Assembly: GCF_021134715.1 (NCBI RefSeq)
Contig: NC_060027.1
Span: 1,488,001-1,552,000 of the forward strand
Direction of reading: 5' to 3'
Length of the DNA stretch: 64,000 nt
DNA from: Daphnia pulex
Taxonomy: Eukaryota > Arthropoda > Branchiopoda > Diplostraca > Daphniidae
Shown: piece after piece, positions 57,915 to 64,000 of the stretch
Layout of the letters: each line of letters begins with the position of its first letter
How positions within the stretch are numbered: position 1 is the stretch's first letter
Notes under the pieces: generated by a model
Seen by the model: the letters and a program-made list of their open reading frames with translations, nothing else
Told to the model about the DNA's origin: nothing
The model's database searches: none
Made by a program: the position numbers and the translations under genes

Positions 57915-60000
57915 ATGGTTCGTACGTTCACAATCGCAATCACGCTAGGTTTAGTTCTGATTTCGTCCGGGACAACCACTTCGGCCGACGTGACCTTCAC
58001 CTTGGAGGAACAATTCCAGAAATTAAGCGACAATTTTGTAAGTAAATGCTACATAACTGCCATCGCTTCTCGCAATCCAAAAAATGTGAATCAAAATTAA
58101 AAACTTGTTGTTTTTTCTTAACGTTTTCTTTTAGATTCAACTCAAAGAGAATGTAGAACTGAAAGATCATCAACACGTAAGGCATATTATATCCCGTGTT
58201 CTTTCCATTATGGTCAACTAGTACACTCGCTAAATTTAAATTGCTTTCATAATTACAATTAATTTCTTCCAGATTAAAATGAGGAAAGTTTTGGAAGAAA
58301 AAGTTACTCGACTGGAGGAGATGATGGAGCGCAAGGATCGGCAACAGGTACAAATCCAATCCTTGCTAACTTTAAGGTAATGGAGGCAATTGAAACTGAT
58401 GTAAATTTTTTGAAATGTATAGGAAATTTTGACTGAAAAAATTATTCGACTAGAACGATTGGCCGAAAAGAACGACAGAGCTACTAGTATGACTTCTGGA
58501 CGGAGCGCCGTGCCACGGACGTGCAGAGAAGCTCGTTTAGCTGATCCATCACTGGCTTCAGGAATGTACTGGATCGATCCAGATGGGCAAGCCGTTGGTG
58601 ATGCTCCCATCTACGTTTACTGTGACATGATTTCAGGTTAGTATACTTTAAAAACCCCCAGTCAAAAAGGAAATCCAAATTCGCAATTATCTTTTACAGG
58701 AACCACTTCCATTCCCCACGACAGTCAATCGTCCATGAATGTCGGTCATTGCGCTGATCCTGGATGCTATTCCAGAGCCATAGCTTATAACGCATCCAGT
58801 AGACAAATGTCAGCATTGACTGAACTGTCCGCCGAATGTCACCAATCCATTCAAGTAAATTTTTGTTTTAGTAACAATTAAACCGCTGCTAATAACTAAT
58901 TGTCTTTCAATGAAGTACGATTGCTACTTTGCGCCTTTTCAATTTGATGGCATCTCCTATGCCTGGTGGAACGACAAAAACAGAAATCCGGAATACTTTT
59001 GGTCTGGCAGCAACGACAGCGTTCACACCTGCCAGTGCGGCATCGATCGGAATTGCGTTGACCCTTCGTTGGAATGCAATTGCGACTCTGCGGCCCCAGT
59101 CCAGTTAACTGATAACGGTATATAAGATAATTACTCCAATTGAAATTATTTTCTTAGTCGCAATAAATTTTGTTGTTATTTTCAAATGAAACGCAGGCAT
59201 CATCTCTAATAAGAATCTTCTGCCCGTCACTAGCCTGAATTTCGGCCGCACCCAACTGGAAAGCTCTTCCGGTGTTCACACATTGGGTCCATTCGAATGC
59301 TCCGGCCAGGTGGCCATCACTGGAATACCCAGTTCCTGCGAAGACTTGTGGAGAGGTGGACATACCTTGAGCGGATTATATTCCGTAATGGGAGCAACAA
59401 AGGTTGAAACAGTTTTCTGCGACTTTGCCAAACTTCCTGGTGACACGGGTAATAAAAAATGATAATTTCAAATCTGCTGGGATATCGCGAGCTTATAACG
59501 CCTAGCCTCGATTTAAATTCATTTTAGATTTCCAGAAATGGATTGGATTTACGGATGTGAAATCCTCGCCAGTCTATTTCTATGTCCAGAGAAGTTCTTC
59601 CTACAACTCAACGAATACTCCGATTCCGTTTGAAGTTGAAGTACTCAACACTGGAGGGGCCATGAATTTGCATTCGGGGAAATTTACGGCTCCTGTGACG
59701 GGGAAATATTTTTTCTCTTTCATTGCAAAGGGCCTTTTTTCAAATTCTGCAACTACACGCTACTTTCGTATCACACTTTATTTAAACGGAAATAACATCG
59801 GGAGTACAGAGGTTGAGGAGGCCAACACATCTGCGTCTCACACACCATCTCTGCAGTCGACACTTGCTTTGCAAGCGGGAGATCAAGTTTGGGTACAGAT
59901 TTCTTACCAATCAGCAGGGGTGTATCTGTATGATGATGGCCGTCATTTTACCCATTTCACCGGATGGATTTTAGAACAAGACAATTTTCCGTCTCTATAG
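57915..60000 (+). CDS. Secreted protein with coiled-coil stalk, fibrinogen-like and C1q-like domains
   Basis: Eight exons (57915-58037, 58135-58176, 58273-58347, 58423-58636, 58700-58854, 58916-59117, 59197-59448, 59528-60000) encode 511 residues. A signal peptide (TFTIAITLGLVLISSG) is followed by three small in-frame exons encoding heptad-like coiled coil (LEEQFQKL, VLEEKVTRLEEMME, LTEKIIRLERLAEK). The middle part has the fibrinogen-related pattern CREARLADPSLASGMYWIDP with VYCDM, and CQCGIDRNC/CNCDSAAP as in neurexin-IV-type proteins. The C-terminal ~140 residues are a C1q fold: FEVEVLNTGG, GKFTAPVTGKYFFSFIAKG and a terminal FTGWIL. Such proteins usually oligomerise and bind carbohydrates or pathogens; the ligand here is unknown. 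Fragments upstream show the locus has duplicated. Confidence 0.85.
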
Positions 60001-60384
60001 ATGTCAAGCTGGATTCTACACATTAGATAAATGCCCACAATGTCCTTAATAACAATAGCCTGAATTAACGAGGAGGTGCCGGTGTGGCGGCAGGTCCCGA
60101 TTGGCCATCAAACTTCCTTGCTGCACTTTGCTTGAAGTGTTAAAAATTGAAATAGTTTGTTGTTTGTTTGTACTAGAATATACCCACAGACGAAGTTGTG
60201 AAGTATAAAACCGTATAAAACAAAACTGGGCCTGATCTACAGTCGTTATATACAAAAAAAAGTTATCTTTTTTTTATCCTGACTGAGTCAACAAAAACTG
60301 CAAGAGAAAAGTTGACCGCCTAGCTCAGCAATAATCGTACTCCGCATGTCACGAATTAACGCAGTCAAATAGTCAAAAGGAAGA
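60001..60384. other. 3' flank of the C1q gene
   Basis: No gene is recognised. It likely contains the 3' UTR. Confidence 0.4.
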
Positions 60385-60399
60385 ATAGAGACAAATTTT

Positions 60400-60955
60400 T
60401 CCTACCTTTAAGCCTGGGAAATACAGCCAGGCATCTACAAGTGCTCCATCCATCCGCTGAAGAGTTGAATCCAGCAGGCGCGATAGGGAACAGTTTTTCG
60501 TGAATAGACCCACACTCACACGGGTTAACACGAGGACAGAGGGGAACCGCCACAACAAGACCCTGGGACTCTCTTGGAAGCCAAGAGGGAATAACCTGTT
60601 GGTATCTTCATACTGTTCACGCTGTTCAAAAGAAAGGGATAAACAGTTTAAGTAACTTGATATTTCACTCGATCAGGAATAACATAATTGGCATTTTTAA
60701 TTGGTGCGTAATATCACGCTTCATTTAACTCACTTTGCAAGGCCCAAAGAGTCCGGTGTTGGCGTAGAGGTTGCGAACGTAGAATTGACTCGAGTGCGAC
60801 GAAAATATTTCCCAAACAGCGACATCAAATCCAACTTTCTTACATGCTCTTGAATGTGATTCACCAACTTTTCCCAGTTTCTTTCACTGTCCTGTGCAAT
60901 TCCCAACCGAGGACTCATCAATCGTTGGGTTGGTCCTCCTGTAACCTAGCATTCA
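60400..60955 (-). pseudogene. Fragment of an nrf-6-like gene (N-terminal exons)
   Basis: On the minus strand near 60820-60734 the frame SSQFYVRNLYANTGLFGPCK ends at a GT donor. The downstream intact gene has DSQFYVHNLYANQSLWSL at the same place, also ending at a donor, and the DNA is clearly similar (TTGGCGTAGAGGTT, GAACGTAGAA). Upstream in this frame a TGA interrupts a few dozen residues earlier. A further open block at about 60630-60405 has acceptor and donor sites but no clear nrf similarity. No acyltransferase exons follow, so this is a truncated copy. Confidence 0.55.
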
Positions 60956-61210
60956 CATCCAGCCCGTAGTGAAAAAAGCAAAGCTCAGTACCTATAGATG
61001 GAGCGACTAGGACAAGATATAATTCGTCAGCAAAGACTCATAGACCCCCGATTGAGCGAATAATTTTTTCATATTGGCAAGATTTAGTTCACAGATTTGA
61101 ATTAAAAATATTACGTAAGCTTGTTAGTGCAAATATTTCAATTTAGACAGAAATTTTAAGTGAAAATTGGAAATATTCCATCAAAGAAAATGGTTTCTGA
61201 AAGATCCTAT
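60956..61210. other. 3' flank of the nrf-6-like gene
   Basis: AT-rich; no gene is recognised. Confidence 0.35.
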
Positions 61211-64000
61211 TCACGCATCGATTTTTTTACGCTCAGCATTTAGTTTCTCCTCAGCGGGAGGAGCGGTCATTTCTTCACGAGGTTGACCTGCAATCCCAAT
61301 CACATCACAGCATACTGAAAAGAACAGAAACGTTTGATATTATAGTTAGGTTACTTTTGGATTTGGAAGAGAAGACAAGTTTCTCCAAGTTGAGGAAAGA
61401 TGCTTCTAGCGTGACGGACACCAGAAACGCCAATCCAAAAGTCACGACGAGGAGGCCGAAACAAACTGTGAATTGCTCAAACAGTGTGTAGTAAAACCGT
61501 TTCCGCATGGCAGAGTAGTAAACCACCAGGAAGTCGTAGTGGATGAGGTAGACGCAATATGTCATCCGGCCGAGCGGTAAGAATCCTTTCCATGACAGCA
61601 GCCGATTCACGAAACCTGTGCGCAATGAAAATATAAACATAAAGGTCAAAATGAGTTGGAACTGATTGGATAATGATACCTCCATAGCCTCGAGAGCAGG
61701 CGAAGATGATCCAGGCTATAACAAAAGCCCAGGCCGTTCTGTGCAGAGGGCCGTAAGTCATTTTGAGCAGTGTGCTGATCTCTGGCACTTTTGACGGGTC
61801 AACATACGGCGTCAAACCGTAGACGATCGCCAAACCGACCGCCGCGGACAATGTCCATCCCAAAACCACCAAAGGCTTGAATCATGAATGAATTATTAAC
61901 TTATTAGACAAATTGCTAAAATACTAATTATTTATACCTTGGCCAGTCGAGTCTGTGACTGTTTGGTTATGTGCAAGTACCATCCTGCCCAGATGCCCAC
62001 AAGGTAAACTGGCGCCCTGGTCCACGGTTTGTAGTAATAGTGATTGAAATAATCGGCTGAAGTGGCCAAACCATCACTGTGTAAATAATAATAAAAACAG
62101 TGTTTCATATAAACCTGACAATGAAGAAGAAAGTCAAATGTTCTATTGGCTACCACATACAGGCGAGTGGGCCAAACATTAGGGTGCAGATCGTCTCTAG
62201 CGTAAACGTAAAAGACAACAGCTTGGCAAGTGAGTCCAACAGCGGCCAGCCAGGCGAGTCCCCATTTCCTCCATCGCCACAGCGGATAAATGAAGAGAGG
62301 AGAGACGAAAAAGAGTTGCATGTCCACCGCCAGGTACCACTTTTGACCCATGCACTATGCACCAGCCGACCCATTTTTTAAATAAGACGCTAAACTTTGA
62401 AATTTGGTTGTTGATCTTATTACCCCGTAATCAGGATCCACAGGAAACAAATTATTAACTATAGGAAAACAAAATGTGTAGAGATTAGAAATAATGAACT
62501 TTTTTCCAATGAATAGAAAAACTTACTGTAAAGAAACTGTCGCCACCAGGCATTGCGACAAGCGTTTGAAAACTTGTTGACATCGTACCAGTAAGGACCG
62601 ATCCCGACGTAGACCATCAGAGTTGCGATGAAACCGAGGATGAAGGCGTACACGATCGTCAGTCTCAGATAGCGATGCAAATAGTAAAGGCCGACGTTGA
62701 ATTTGCCTTTGTTGCGGTCCAACTCACGGAGCAAGAGGAACGAGACCAGCAAGCCGCTCATCAGGAAAAATGTGTCGACAGAAACGCTGGAATTGCCAAT
62801 CGTTTGCATGCCCAAAGTTCTGAAATCCTGAAAAAAGAATTTGAATAATATCATTCGCATGGAATAATTGGTTTACCTCGGTTATCGATTTGATATTCAT
62901 GATCTTGCCTGCAGCAAGCGTGAAATTGTGGGCCAAGACGACCCAGCAAGTTGAGAAGAAGCGGATGCCGTGAATGCATCCAAAATTGTCGCTCGAAGCT
63001 GCCACTCTCATCGACAGGATTTTACGGCCGTTGTTCAAGATCGAAAAGCAATGCAATGCGCTCAAGAGTTTCCCGTCCTGCTTGGCATCGAAATCAGTCC
63101 CGTGGTACATTCGCCAGGCTTCGTGAACGGTCGCCATCAATACAAGTAGACCGACAAGACTCAGTACCACACTGTTCACAATAAAAATAAATTAAATAGT
63201 TTCGTCTAAAAGCTTTTGAATTAAATTACATGACGGTGATGGTGGCTCCATCAAATGTCGGTGGTTTATTGCTTTCTTTAAAGCAATATTGCTCGTCGGT
63301 GACGGTGACTAGAGAATAATTAGCGATGACGTAACTGCCAATGAGCTCGGCGACCGCTTGACCGAGATCAGCCGCACTGCAAGATGACGGCAGGCAGAAG
63401 GTGGTGCTCGGTAAAAGGTAAGTGTTGGCATCTACGACGGACACTTTTGGGTCGACCCGATCCAATCCCAATAATCCCAAAAGCTGAAAAATGGTGATTA
63501 GGTTGCCCCGTTGCTCCTCGTGGTTATCGCTGAATGATTCCGGAGGTAGAATTTCGGACTGATCAACGGCCGTCGGTTTCAAAGAGACGATGCAGTATTG
63601 TCCATCAAATCCAGGTGCTCGAACGGCCAGACATTCGTCGAAAAGTCCATCCGCGTGAATATTGTTGGATCCAAACAATCCCGGCGGAAGTTTGGCTGAA
63701 GACTCTTGCACTAGATTTTTTAACAAAAAGTAATGTCATAGGACGGTTTAATTTCTTTGCTTTATCTTGTCTAAACAAATGAAAAATAATTAAGGTCATT
63801 TGTTCAATATCTCAAATCTCCTATTGTACTCTTCATTTTTATCAGTTCTTACGACATGGAGAATATAATGACGCAGTTTCAATTTCAACTTACTTTGTAA
63901 GGACCAGAGACTCTGGTTGGCGTAGAGGTTATGAACGTAGAACTGGCTGTCTTGTGAACATTGTTGACTGATGTTTTTAGCCACCGCCGTTGGGAATGAA
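61211..64000 (-). CDS. nrf-6-like membrane acyltransferase (5' end beyond the right edge)
   Basis: Ten exons on the minus strand (edge 64000-63894, 63710-63230, 63171-62877, 62827-62527, 62458-62424, 62354-62161, 62076-61938, 61875-61680, 61615-61355, 61314-61211) give about 700 residues. The extracellular NRF domain has DSQFYVHNLYANQSLW, SSAKLPPGLFGSNNIHADG, FDECLAV, and STTFCLPSSCSAADLGQAV. Membrane segments follow (VIVVLSLVGLLVLMA and others) with acyltransferase-3 signatures GCIHGIRFFSTCWVVLAHN, SVDTFFLMSGLLVSFLLL, GQKWYLAVDMQLFFVSPL and MTYCVYLIHYDFLVVYYSAM. C. elegans members affect lipid and drug uptake; substrate here is unknown. One exon is 35 nt. The 84-bp segment 62077-62160 has splice signals but is also an open frame, so retention would add 28 residues. 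The tail ends MTAPPAEEKLNAERKKIDA. Confidence 0.9.

Noticed and set aside
1-64000. CRISPR arrays, operons, bacterial insertion sequences
   Set aside because: The sequence is eukaryotic with spliced genes throughout, and no regularly spaced repeat array was seen.

Overview
This is an intron-rich animal nuclear sequence. Short GT-AG introns (mostly 50-80 bp), an arthropod gene set, and expanded C1q/fibrinogen-like and nrf-6-like genes point to a branchiopod crustacean, most likely Daphnia. The genus is my inference. Coding models were built by hand by joining open frames across GT-AG sites, and every complete model divides exactly by three.

Layout. 1-9.4 kb: the 5' part of a TBL1/Ebi-like WD40 gene (-), divergent from mitochondrial ribosomal protein uS5m (+); a kraken/SERHL-type serine hydrolase (-); a decayed SEC14-like copy; and the intact SEC14-like gene (+). 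9.4-16.4 kb is repeat-rich: a pogo-type DDE transposase gene with six introns and an intact frame, two identical 133-bp repeats around it, a terminal-inverted-repeat element and smaller repeats. 16.5-22.9 kb holds the most unusual gene: a 1,901-residue protein joining coiled coil resembling nuclear-pore TPR/Megator to a ZZ-TAZ2 zinc module resembling CBP/p300, with an internal duplication. 22.9-31.8 kb has few genes: repeats, possible non-coding transcripts and one unrecognised spliced minus-strand gene, perhaps decaying.

31.8-33.2 kb: a BTB/POZ protein with a C-terminal homeodomain (+). 34.3-42.8 kb: an MTSS1/missing-in-metastasis I-BAR/WH2 gene (-, 18 coding exons). 44.1-46.7 kb: a single-pass receptor with an IL-17-receptor-like SEFIR cytoplasmic part (-). 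47.4-51.0 kb: puromycin-sensitive aminopeptidase (-). 51.1-55.1 kb: GTP-dependent PEPCK (-), one intron of which carries a 967-bp near-perfect palindrome flanked by TTAA. 55.7-57.3 kb: a THAP-domain gene made from a transposase that appears to lack its catalytic core. A broken copy of C1q-gene exons follows, then the intact secreted fibrinogen-like/C1q gene (57.9-60.0 kb). 60.4-64 kb: a decayed nrf-6-like fragment and an nrf-6/acyltransferase-3 gene that runs off the right edge (-).

The genes do not form a pathway. They are ordinary housekeeping and developmental genes with lineage-specific duplications and insertions between them. The observations most worth following are the TPR-TAZ/ZZ chimera, the intronic palindrome, the BTB-homeodomain protein and the two transposase-derived genes.
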